This document shows, piece after piece, positions 1 through 5,829 of a stretch of 36,344 nt of DNA. The DNA lies in the IMG/VR virus record IMGVR_UViG_3300045950_000290, positions 1-36,344 of that record, one strand, 5' to 3'. The stretch's first letter is position 1; every line of letters starts with the position of its first letter. The notes below the pieces were generated by a model. It had not been told where the DNA came from, did no database searches, and saw only the letters and a program-made list of their open reading frames with translations. Both the position numbers and the translations under genes were made by a program. The stretch comes from a virus.

Positions 1-22
1 TTCATCCTAACCGACCGGGGCC

Positions 23-57
23 GGGGAAACTTTCCCCTCGTCGGCGGAAAATTTCCG
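23..57. promoter_or_regulatory. Pair of operator-like palindromes before the first early gene
   Basis: Two perfect odd-length palindromes stand side by side: GGGGAAA-C-TTTCCCC (23-37) and CGGAAA-A-TTTCCG (45-57). Their cores share GGAAA-N-TTTCC. Centres are at 30 and 51, exactly 21 bp apart, which is two helical turns, so two repressor dimers would bind the same face of the DNA. They end 19 bp before the GTG of the first gene. This fits a phage repressor or Cro operator controlling the early operon. The cognate regulator would lie left of the window. No convincing -35/-10 pair is visible in the 76 bp available. Confidence 0.55.
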
Positions 58-76
58 ACCAGGTTGGGGGTAACCC

Positions 77-409
77 GTGAGCGGCCAGGCGATCCGCCGG
101 GAAACGCGCGCCGACGACGAGGCGCGGCTGCGCCAGTTGATCGCCGACGAGACCAGCGCGGTGCCGGCCAAGGTGCTGGCGTTCGAGCGCAAGAAGCCGG
201 TCCGCACGGTCAAGGGCTGGCAGCGCGGCGAGCATCTTCCGCACGCGCTCGACGTGCTGTGGCTCGCGCGCCGCTTTCCGGCGATCCGCGAGTGGACGTT
301 CGAGTATCTCGCCGGCGCGCTCGACGTCGATCCCGCCGACACGAACCGTCTGCTCAACGAAATCTCGCGGCTGCTGTTTGCCGCCGATCGGAGGCGGGAC
401 CGGGAATGA
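77..409 (+). CDS. Small helix-turn-helix-like early protein
   Basis: 110 residues, GTG start at 77 behind a GGGGG stretch (66-70). Residues about 28-65 look like a compact helix-turn-helix: a helix around PAKVLAFERKK, a turn, then TVKGWQRGEHLP, which has the T-x3-W-x2-G pattern seen in phage XRE-like proteins, followed by a further helix LDVLWLARRFP. It is the first gene after the paired operator-like palindromes, so a role in early gene regulation is a reasonable inference. The C-terminal 40 residues carry no recognised motif. The end overlaps the next possible gene by ATGA. Exact family not identified. Confidence 0.7.
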   Translation: MSGQAIRRETRADDEARLRQLIADETSAVPAKVLAFERKKPVRTVKGWQRGEHLPHALDVLWLARRFPAIREWTFEYLAGALDVDPADTNRLLNEISRLLFAADRRRDRE

Positions 410-546
410 GCGCGGCATGGATCACCGACGAATTCGCGAGGGGCTCTTCCAGGGCGCGACCCGGCCGGCGCGCCAGCGAACCAAGTTCCGATGCCGCCGA
501 CCCCCTCGTTCGCCCCGGCTCCGTCGGGCGGATCACACGAGGCTAA
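406..546 (+). CDS. Hypothetical small protein (46 aa)
   Basis: An ATG at 406 overlaps the stop of the preceding gene in an ATGA junction, the arrangement used almost throughout this operon. The product is 46 residues, rich in Ser, Arg and Pro, with no recognisable domain or membrane segment. The only support is the coupled start and the operon context; the composition after residue 10 looks unstructured. It may be a remnant or spurious. A 39-bp gap with a run of six T follows before the next start. Confidence 0.35.
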   Translation: MSAAWITDEFARGSSRARPGRRASEPSSDAADPLVRPGSVGRITRG

Positions 547-585
547 TCGGAACAACCGGCCGAATTTTTTAAGCGGGTTCTCACG

Positions 586-687
586 ATGCGCGTCAAACCG
601 AAACGCATACTCGCCGACGCGCTGCTGACGGTCGCGAGCGCGTGGGCGGAGGCGATGCTCATGGTTTTCGGATTGGCAACCCCATGA
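586..687 (+). CDS. Hypothetical very small protein (33 aa), possible membrane-associated helix
   Basis: ATG at 586; stop TGA at 685-687 overlaps the ATG at 684 of the methyltransferase-like gene. The peptide begins with basic residues (MRVKPKR) and continues as a hydrophobic/amphipathic helix (ILADALLTVASAW, then MLMVFGLATP). It is the first member of an unbroken chain of 4-nt overlaps running to 8958, so it may act as a translational leader for the methyltransferase as much as a functional peptide. No family recognised. Confidence 0.4.
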   Translation: MRVKPKRILADALLTVASAWAEAMLMVFGLATP

Positions 688-1319
688 GTCGGAACGAATC
701 CACCGCGGTCGTGGCGCGGCGGGTCGAGCCGCGCGACAGCCTCGACGATTTTCCGACCCCGCCGTGGGGCGCGCGGGCCTGGGTCGAGCACGTCGTCGGG
801 CGGGCGGCCGTCGCCGGCAAGTTGGTTTGGGAACCTGCGGTCAACCGGGGCTTCCTGAAACGCGGGCTCGACGATTACGCGGGCCGGGTGATCGGGTCCG
901 ACATCCACGACTACGGGTTCGGCTATCCGGTCTACGATTTCACCCTGCCCCTGTTCGGCGACAGGGTGCCGGTTTTTCTTCCCCACCCGCCCGCCTGGAT
1001 CGTGACCAACCCGCCGTTCAAGGCGGCCCAGACGTTCGCCGCCCGCGCGCCCGGCATCGCGACCGAGGGCGTCGCGCTGCTGCTCCGCACCCAGATCCTC
1101 GAAGGCATCGAGCGGCACGAAAAAATATACGCGCCGCTGGCCGACCGATGGGCGTGGTCGCAGTTCGTGGAGCGGATTCCGATGGTGAGGGGACAGATTG
1201 ACGAAACCGCGTCGTCCGCGACGGCCTACGGCTGGCTCACCATCTGGCGGGAACCGCAGCACCCGGCGCCCGGCTGCGCCTGGAAACGCCGTCGCCGGCG
1301 GATGGGGGGCGCGCCGTGA
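684..1319 (+). CDS. Phage DNA adenine methyltransferase-like protein
   Basis: 211 residues from ATG 684 (an earlier in-frame ATG at 642 is disfavoured because 684 forms the ATGA junction used by all neighbours). Residues 48-57 (VWEPAVNRGF) match the SAM-binding motif I region of phage adenine methyltransferases, usually WEPAxGxGxM. G71-S72-D73-I74 followed by HDYG resembles the usual SDIYDYG segment. Residues 107-112 (VTNPPF) are the catalytic motif IV typical of N6-adenine methyltransferases. VALLLRTQILEG (130-141) is also typical of this phage family. Together they support SAM-dependent DNA methylation. The first glycine of motif I is replaced (A-V-N-R-G), so activity is not certain. The Arg-rich tail (200-206) could contact DNA. 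Target sequence unknown. Confidence 0.78.
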   Translation: MSRNESTAVVARRVEPRDSLDDFPTPPWGARAWVEHVVGRAAVAGKLVWEPAVNRGFLKRGLDDYAGRVIGSDIHDYGFGYPVYDFTLPLFGDRVPVFLPHPPAWIVTNPPFKAAQTFAARAPGIATEGVALLLRTQILEGIERHEKIYAPLADRWAWSQFVERIPMVRGQIDETASSATAYGWLTIWREPQHPAPGCAWKRRRRRMGGAP

Positions 1320-1582
1320 CGGAATCGCGCGACGCGGTATCGGATGAAGCGATGGCCGAGCACGTCGCCCGGGGCCGCGCCGATCCCGAAAGCGCGAGCG
1401 TGATCATTCACGCGCGCGCGCATTTCGCCGCCGGCGGCGCGCGCGAGGATTGCCCGTTCGAGGACCCCCGCGCGCGCGGCCGGTGGCTGTGGATGTTCAC
1501 GCTCGCGGCCGAGGCGGCTGCCGAAAAGCACGCCAAGGAACGGGCGCAAATGGCGTTGCAGGAAAGGATGGGGCTGCGATGA
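1316..1582 (+). CDS. RMF/CrpP-like small protein (tentative)
   Basis: 88 residues, GTG start overlapping the upstream stop (GTGA). The middle, residues about 32-65, reads HARAHFAAGG, then CPF, then RGRWLWMFTLAAE. The pattern G-x(n)-C-P-[FY]-x(n)-R-x2-W-x3-[FW] is characteristic of the ribosome modulation factor family and the related phage/plasmid CrpP-type proteins. RMF dimerises 100S ribosomes, but members found in phages are of unknown function, so a ribosome-directed role is only inferred. The N-terminal 30 residues are acidic and not diagnostic. The C-terminus is a charged helix. Confidence 0.5.
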   Translation: MTESRDAVSDEAMAEHVARGRADPESASVIIHARAHFAAGGAREDCPFEDPRARGRWLWMFTLAAEAAAEKHAKERAQMALQERMGLR

Positions 1583-1773
1583 GGGGGCGGCGGAATTTCG
1601 GCCTTAATACGGCGGGCTTCTGGCGCGCGCCGAGCGCCAATAAAAGAACGGTCCCGCCGGCCGCGCGCGCGGCGCGGCGCAAATGGCGCCTGGCGCTTTC
1701 CGCGCTGCTGCTCGGCGCGGCGCTGGCGGTTATCGGGGCGCTGGCCGCGTTCGGCGCGTTCGGCGCGCCGTGA
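1579..1773 (+). CDS. Small single-pass membrane protein
   Basis: 64 residues, ATG at 1579 in an ATGA overlap. The N-terminal 38 residues are basic with several Arg and Lys. They are followed by one strongly hydrophobic segment, residues about 41-61 (LALSALLLGAALAVIGALAAFG), ending at the C-terminus. By the positive-inside rule the basic N-terminus should be cytoplasmic. No homologous family is recognised. Position in the early operon suggests an accessory function at the host membrane, such as exclusion, but nothing in the sequence proves it. Confidence 0.55.
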   Translation: MRGRRNFGLNTAGFWRAPSANKRTVPPAARAARRKWRLALSALLLGAALAVIGALAAFGAFGAP

Positions 1774-2126
1774 CCGACATGCCCGCGATCGTTCATATCG
1801 GCCGCGCGGAACTGCCGGATCGGCGGCGCAACATGACCTTGGAGACGGTCTGGATCGACGCCCACGGCAACCCGCACCGGATCGAGGTATCGCCCGGGTT
1901 CTACAAGAACGGACGGATCGGCGAGGTGTTCGCGCGCACGGCGCGGCCGGACACGACGCTCGACACGCTGCTCGACGAGGGGTGCCAGTTGATTTCGCGC
2001 CTGCTGCAGCGCGGCTGCCCGCTTTCGGAAATCGTCCGGGGCATGGGCTTCGACGGCGCGGGCCGGGCCGAGACGCCGCTCGGGCTGGTGGTGAAGACCC
2101 TGATCGAATTGGAGGCGGGACGATGA
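1770..2126 (+). CDS. Stand-alone TSCPD-domain protein
   Basis: 118 residues from GTG 1770, which overlaps the previous stop (GTGA). An ATG three codons later (1779) is an alternative start. The body resembles the TSCPD domain found at the C-terminus of some ribonucleotide reductases and as separate small phage proteins. HRIEVSPGFYKNGRIGEVF corresponds to the strand-turn-strand with the G-x-[IP]-x-E-[VI]-F signature. The following region, T-T-L-D-T-L-L-D-E then ISRLLQRGCPLSEIVRGM, corresponds to the two helices with the Q-x-G-x-P-L-x-E motif. Function of stand-alone TSCPD proteins is not established; a link to nucleotide metabolism is by association only. Confidence 0.65.
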   Translation: MTDMPAIVHIGRAELPDRRRNMTLETVWIDAHGNPHRIEVSPGFYKNGRIGEVFARTARPDTTLDTLLDEGCQLISRLLQRGCPLSEIVRGMGFDGAGRAETPLGLVVKTLIELEAGR

Positions 2127-2545
2127 GCGGCCATGTTTTTTTGCCCGCGCCGGGCGAGGGCGCGGCGCGGCGTTTCCGGCATAGGAGCGGCGGGAATTCC
2201 GGCCGCCTTTTCCTTGCGCGCGTCCTGGCGGAGATCGGCGGATGGCGCTGGCCGTGGACGATCGTGGAACGCGATGCCCTCGATTACCTGAAAGCCGAGG
2301 CGGCGGAAGCGCGCGGCGCGGAAAACGCGGCCGAGTTCCGGGCGGCGGCGGCGGAGGCCAAGGCGCGCGGCGCGGAAGCGCGGGCGGCGCGGGCCCAAGT
2401 CCAGGCCGACGCGCTCGCGGCGGTGCTGGTCGCGCGTTCGGCCCGCGACGATTTTCGCGGCGACCCTGCGCCGGGCGCGCCGGCGGCCGTGGCGGGCGAG
2501 GGCCACATGGGGGCGCTGACGCCGTGGGGGACGACTAAATCATGA
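2123..2545 (+). CDS. Hypothetical Ala-rich coiled-coil protein
   Basis: 140 residues, ATG at 2123 in an ATGA overlap. An N-terminal stretch of about 45 residues contains GRLFLARVLAEIGGWRWPW. It is followed by a long Ala/Glu/Arg-rich segment (residues about 55-105) with heptad-like spacing that should form a helix or coiled coil. The C-terminus is Gly/Ala-rich and probably disordered. No domain recognised. It resembles the general type of small phage accessory proteins; no function is proposed. Confidence 0.6.
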   Translation: MSGHVFLPAPGEGAARRFRHRSGGNSGRLFLARVLAEIGGWRWPWTIVERDALDYLKAEAAEARGAENAAEFRAAAAEAKARGAEARAARAQVQADALAAVLVARSARDDFRGDPAPGAPAAVAGEGHMGALTPWGTTKS

Positions 2546-2676
2546 CCGGGCGGCAAATCCTCGCGTGCGCGATCGCCGGAGCGCTGCTGGCCGCCGGATC
2601 GTTCGGCGTCGCCGCATGGGCGCTGACCGGGATCAACGCGCCCTTCTGCGTCGCGTGGCGGTGGCCGATATCATGA
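2542..2676 (+). CDS. Small single-pass membrane peptide (44 aa)
   Basis: ATG 2542 and stop TGA 2674-2676 both sit in ATGA overlaps with the neighbours, which is the main reason for accepting so short a gene. Residues about 6-29 (ILACAIAGALLAAGSFGVAAW) form a hydrophobic segment after a short basic start (MTGRQ). It may be a signal anchor or a cleaved signal peptide. No family recognised. Any function is unknown; it also couples translation to the ASCH-like gene. Confidence 0.5.
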   Translation: MTGRQILACAIAGALLAAGSFGVAAWALTGINAPFCVAWRWPIS

Positions 2677-3137
2677 AAAAAGACGGCACCGCGATCGAAT
2701 GGGTGACGGCGCTGGCCCGCGCGACCGGCAAGCGCGCGGACGTGTGGAATCCGCAGGAGGGCTGCTCGCGCGCCGGGCGGATCGCCGTGCACGCGGCCAA
2801 GGGCATGACGCGGGGCGAATACGAAGACGCCGCCGACTTCATGCGGACCCTCGGCGTCGAATGCCCGCGGCCGGACGCGCTGATCCGGGGCGGGATCATC
2901 GGCGCGGTGACGGTCGAAGCGATCGTCAAGGAACATCCGAGTCCGTGGTTTTTCGGGCCGCGCGGGCTGGTGCTTTCGGGGGCCGAGGCGGTCGCGCCGA
3001 TCGCGGCGCAAGGCGCGCTCGGGTTTTTCTATTGGGACGCGGGCGGCGGCCTGGAAAAACCGCTGCCCTGGATGATCGCGTGGCTGGGTCGCGCGGCGAA
3101 GCCGTTGCCGCTGTTCGCCGGAAGCGGGGCGGCATGA
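2673..3137 (+). CDS. ASCH-domain-like protein
   Basis: 154 residues from ATG 2673 (ATGA overlap). The order of blocks is that of phage ASCH (PUA-like) proteins. GRIAVHAAKGMTRGEYEDAADF matches the RGxxxIHAxKG strand and following helix. ALIRGGIIGAVTVEAIV is the central strand pair, usually ARGAIVGxxxLxDxV. SPWFFGPRGLVL is the very common SPWFxGPxGxVL segment, and QGALGFFYW the final GxLGFF strand. ASCH domains are thought to bind modified nucleosides or RNA. The usual N-terminal QPWA...E/N-x-R-x-W block is degenerate (EWVTALARATG...WNPQEG), so the putative ligand pocket is altered. Confidence 0.68.
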   Translation: MKKDGTAIEWVTALARATGKRADVWNPQEGCSRAGRIAVHAAKGMTRGEYEDAADFMRTLGVECPRPDALIRGGIIGAVTVEAIVKEHPSPWFFGPRGLVLSGAEAVAPIAAQGALGFFYWDAGGGLEKPLPWMIAWLGRAAKPLPLFAGSGAA

Positions 3138-4609
3138 CCGCGGCCGGCACGATCAAAAGCCCCGACGAACTGCTGCGCCTGGTTTCGGCGCGGGCCGAGG
3201 CGGGCGAGCCGCTGACGGTGCGAAAACTGATGGCGTTTCCCGCGCCGCTGGTGGCGCGATTGTTCGACGAGGCCTTGATCGAGCGGAAGGAAACGCGGCT
3301 CGGCGTCGTGGTGGTGCCGAGCGCCGCGGCAAAATACCAGCCGGAAGCCGGCCAGCGCGCCGCGCCGCGGCCCGACGCCGCGCCGGCGGGCGCCTGGAGC
3401 CACGAGCAGCTCGAATATTTCCGCCGCGCCTATCCCGCCGGCGCGCCCTATCGCGAAATGATCCACGTGCTCGGCAAGACGGCCGACGACGTGCTGCGGG
3501 CGGCGTGGACCATGAAGCTCGATCGGCCGCGCCTCGGACGGCCGTGGCGATCGAGGCGCGCGCGCAACGCGCACGGCGGGGTCTTCGAAGTCGTCGCGCC
3601 GGCCTGGCGCATCCGCCGGTTCAGGCTGATGCTCGAGGAAGCCTGGGCGCGCGGCGGCAATCCGCGCGACGGCGGCGAGGGCCTGGATCATCGCGCCCTG
3701 CGGTCGGCGTTCGCGCGCGGGCGGAGCGCGGCCCAGGCCGCTGGCGCGTTCAAAAAATCGGGGCGCTACTTGCCGGACGAAGCGGCGGGCCTTCGGGAGT
3801 TGTTCAAACGGGGCCGTTCGCCCAAGCAGATCGCCGCGACGCTCGGGCGGGAATTGACCGGCGTTTATAAAAAACTGCGGGAACTCGGGCTCTATCTGCC
3901 GGACGACCGCTGGTCGTCGGACGAGGACGCGCGGCTGATTTCGGGCCTGCAGACGGGCCTGACGGCGAAGGAAATGACGCACTTCCTGCCCGGGCGGTCG
4001 CGGCAGGCGATCAAGAACCGCGGCTACGCCCTCTGGCCCGGCCGGGGCGCGGACATGTGGACCGAGGCGGAAAGCGCGCGGCTGGCCGAGGCCTACGCCA
4101 AGGGCGAGAACATCAAAAAGGTGGCGCTCGAGCTCGGCCGCGGCGTCTGTGGGTGCCGCTGGCGCGCGCGCTACCTGGGTCTGGTGCACCCCAACGCGGT
4201 GCGCGAATACACGCCCGCCGAGGATCGGATCATCCGCGCGGGGTTCAAGGCCGGGCGGCGGGTTTCGGAGATCGCCGACGAACTGGGGCGGGAAACGGCC
4301 GGAATCTACAACCGCGCCTTCAAGCTGGGCGTCAAGCATCGCAACATGCGGCCGTGGACGGACGCCGACCTAGCCCGGCTTAAGCACCTGGCCGAAAGCG
4401 GCGTGCCCGGGCCGGTCGCGGCGGCCGCGCTCGATCGCGAGGTCCACGCGGTCTACAAGTGCGCCGCCAAGCGCGGGTTCCATTTCCGGGCGAAGAAGAA
4501 CGGGCGGCGGAAACCGAAGCCCGTCGATCCGCGCTACGGCCAGCGGCGGCGCGGCGCCGAGGGCGACGGCGGCTGGCGCGCCCGGGCATCGGAAGGGGTG
4601 GCGGCGTGA
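3134..4609 (+). CDS. Tandem Myb/GcrA-like repeat DNA-binding protein
   Basis: 491 residues from ATG 3134 (ATGA overlap). At least six copies of a module of about 45 residues repeat roughly every 50 residues: 87-132, 212-256, 259-301, 308-352, 358-402 and 407-451. A more degenerate seventh lies at about 157-207. The shared pattern is W-[ST]-x2-E-x-A-R-L at the start, a middle G-x-[ST]-x2-[EQ]-[IM], then L-G-R, and Y-x2-[AL]-x2-L-G-[LV] at the end. This is the trihelical pattern of Myb/SANT-like HTH domains and closely resembles the N-terminal domain of GcrA. Residues 1-80 are a separate domain and 452-491 a basic tail. Multiple DNA contacts along a long site, or bridging, are inferred. No catalytic motif is seen. 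Confidence 0.75.
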   Translation: MTAAGTIKSPDELLRLVSARAEAGEPLTVRKLMAFPAPLVARLFDEALIERKETRLGVVVVPSAAAKYQPEAGQRAAPRPDAAPAGAWSHEQLEYFRRAYPAGAPYREMIHVLGKTADDVLRAAWTMKLDRPRLGRPWRSRRARNAHGGVFEVVAPAWRIRRFRLMLEEAWARGGNPRDGGEGLDHRALRSAFARGRSAAQAAGAFKKSGRYLPDEAAGLRELFKRGRSPKQIAATLGRELTGVYKKLRELGLYLPDDRWSSDEDARLISGLQTGLTAKEMTHFLPGRSRQAIKNRGYALWPGRGADMWTEAESARLAEAYAKGENIKKVALELGRGVCGCRWRARYLGLVHPNAVREYTPAEDRIIRAGFKAGRRVSEIADELGRETAGIYNRAFKLGVKHRNMRPWTDADLARLKHLAESGVPGPVAAAALDREVHAVYKCAAKRGFHFRAKKNGRRKPKPVDPRYGQRRRGAEGDGGWRARASEGVAA

Positions 4610-5184
4610 CGGCCGTGCTTCGATTCCCGGTGCGCCGGGCGAAGGAATTTCGCGGCGGCGCGCCGTGGGAGGCGTGCGAGGACCAGCACCTGGCGCGTCT
4701 CCGGCGCGCGGGGCTGACGTGCGGCCAGCTCGCCGCCGCGGTCCGGATCGTGGCCGAGGATTGGGGGCGCGCCGTGCCCGAGGTGTGCCGGCGGTTCGAT
4801 TTCCTGCTCGGCGCGGGCGCCGTGCGCGAAGGGCGGATGACCGTCACCGAGCGGGCGCTCTACGCGCTTGCGGGGCGCGCGGGGGAAAGCGCGGAAGCGC
4901 CGGGCGGCTTCGTCCTCGACGGGCGGATGGCGGAATGGCGCGACGTGGCGTGGCGCGAGGTCGGATCGGGTGAACCAGATGCGCGGGATTCTCTTTTCCG
5001 GGTACTGGAGCATGAACTAGACCTTGCCGAGCGCCGGGCTTGGGTTTCGCTCGCGCGCAACAAGTTCCAGATGTTCGGTTTTTGGGCGGCGATCTGGGTT
5101 CATCTCAACCGCGTCGGGGGATTGGGGAGGCCGAATCCGTTTGCCTCGGCGGTCGGACTGGCGCGCGAAAGGACCAAACCATGA
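4606..5184 (+). CDS. Hypothetical protein with one Myb/GcrA-like N-terminal module
   Basis: 192 residues, GTG start overlapping the upstream stop. Residues about 20-66 (WEACEDQHLARLRRAG, then LTCGQLAAAVRIV and VPEVCRRFDFLL) look like a single divergent copy of the helical module repeated in the preceding protein, so the pair may act together. The middle (70-140) has no recognised motif. The C-terminal 50 residues (ARNKFQMFGFWAAIWVHLN, then PNPFASAV) form an aromatic block that looks conserved and could be an interaction surface. No catalytic residues identified. Confidence 0.6.
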   Translation: MTAVLRFPVRRAKEFRGGAPWEACEDQHLARLRRAGLTCGQLAAAVRIVAEDWGRAVPEVCRRFDFLLGAGAVREGRMTVTERALYALAGRAGESAEAPGGFVLDGRMAEWRDVAWREVGSGEPDARDSLFRVLEHELDLAERRAWVSLARNKFQMFGFWAAIWVHLNRVGGLGRPNPFASAVGLARERTKP

Positions 5185-5384
5185 TGCCATCAATCAACGA
5201 CGCCAGGGCGCTGACGCAGAAAATGGGTCTCAAGGGAGCAATCATCGTCGGTTTCGCGCCGGACGGGAAATTCTCGGTGGCGTCATACGGCGCGACCAAG
5301 AATTTCTGCGCCGCGCTGCGCGGCCTTGTCGACCGCATCGCCGATCATCTCGCGAACGAAGGCGTTCCGGAGCCGCCGAAATGA
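5181..5384 (+). CDS. Hypothetical small phage protein (67 aa)
   Basis: ATG at 5181 overlaps the upstream stop (ATGA); a second ATG follows at once. The sequence alternates a helix (DARALTQKMG), two strands (GAIIVGFAPDGKFSVASYG) and a C-terminal helix (LRGLVDRIADHLANEG), suggesting a small alpha/beta fold. It is of a type often seen among small early proteins of alphaproteobacterial prophages, but I cannot name a family or function. Confidence 0.6.
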   Translation: MMPSINDARALTQKMGLKGAIIVGFAPDGKFSVASYGATKNFCAALRGLVDRIADHLANEGVPEPPK

Positions 5385-5467
5385 AACCCCAATGCAAGCG
5401 AAGCGGCAAGAACCTCGCGCGCCGGTGCCCGCTCGACGGCCGCGAGCACAGGGAGGTGCCGACGTGA
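5381..5467 (+). CDS. Hypothetical very small Cys-containing peptide (28 aa)
   Basis: ATG 5381 and stop 5465-5467 both lie in 4-nt overlaps (ATGA before, GTGA after), fitting the coupling pattern of the operon. The peptide is strongly basic with two Cys (MKPQCKRSG, then ARRCPLDG). It could be a very small nucleic-acid-binding peptide or only a coupling ORF. No independent support. Confidence 0.38.
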   Translation: MKPQCKRSGKNLARRCPLDGREHREVPT

Positions 5468-5664
5468 AATTCTCAAGAATCTTAGCGCTGCCGTTTGCGG
5501 CGGCGGCGGATATTCTCACGCTCGGCAACCTTGGCGGCCAGTCGTACACGTCGCAGATTTTCAATAACCAACGTCGTGATGACCAACATCGTCGCGACAT
5601 TGAAACCCTGAAAGCCGCTGCTCCGATCATCGCGGAGATTTTGAAATCCGAGCAGCCAAAATGA
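5464..5664 (+). CDS. Hypothetical small phage protein (66 aa)
   Basis: GTG start at 5464 (GTGA overlap). The N-terminus KFSRILALPFAAAADILTLGN is hydrophobic and may associate with membrane. It is followed by a strongly charged helix with QRRDDQHRRDIE and a C-terminal ETLKAAAPIIAEILKS helix. Base composition of 5460-5660 is a little less GC-rich than its surroundings. I recognise the general type from prophage early regions but know no function. Confidence 0.55.
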   Translation: MKFSRILALPFAAAADILTLGNLGGQSYTSQIFNNQRRDDQHRRDIETLKAAAPIIAEILKSEQPK

Positions 5665-5829
5665 CCGCAACCCCGACCAAGGAATACGAGCGCCGCGCCG
5701 ACGAGGCCGTTTGGCGAGCTTGCCACGCCGTTCGGCGGCGAGGACGCGCTCCGCCCGGCCAAGCGGGCGGGCGGGGCGGAATATCCGGACGGCGAGCGGC
5801 GTTGCGACACCTTAGGGCTTTATCCATGA
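5661..5829 (+). pseudogene. Small phage gene apparently split by a +1 frameshift
   Basis: The ATG at 5661 forms an ATGA junction with the preceding gene and reads MTATPTKEYERRADEAV, a natural-looking charged helix. From about 5711 the natural sequence continues in the +1 frame: FGELATPFGGEDALRPAKRA, then EYPDGERRCDTLGLYP, stopping at 5827-5829 exactly in an ATGA junction with the primase-like gene. The +1 frame alone has no ATG, GTG or TTG start, while the original frame runs into low-quality Arg/Gly-rich sequence and would fuse to the primase. A single-base indel or programmed frameshift around 5708-5714 (GCCGTTTGGC) would give one 55-residue protein with both junctions intact. Function unknown. 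Confidence 0.55.

Noticed and set aside
485-570. Possible attenuator: GTTCCGAT (485-492) with ATCGGAAC (546-553), then six T at 565-570
   Set aside because: Loop is over 50 nt and the T-run is 11 nt beyond the stem; pairing may be chance in this GC-rich DNA.
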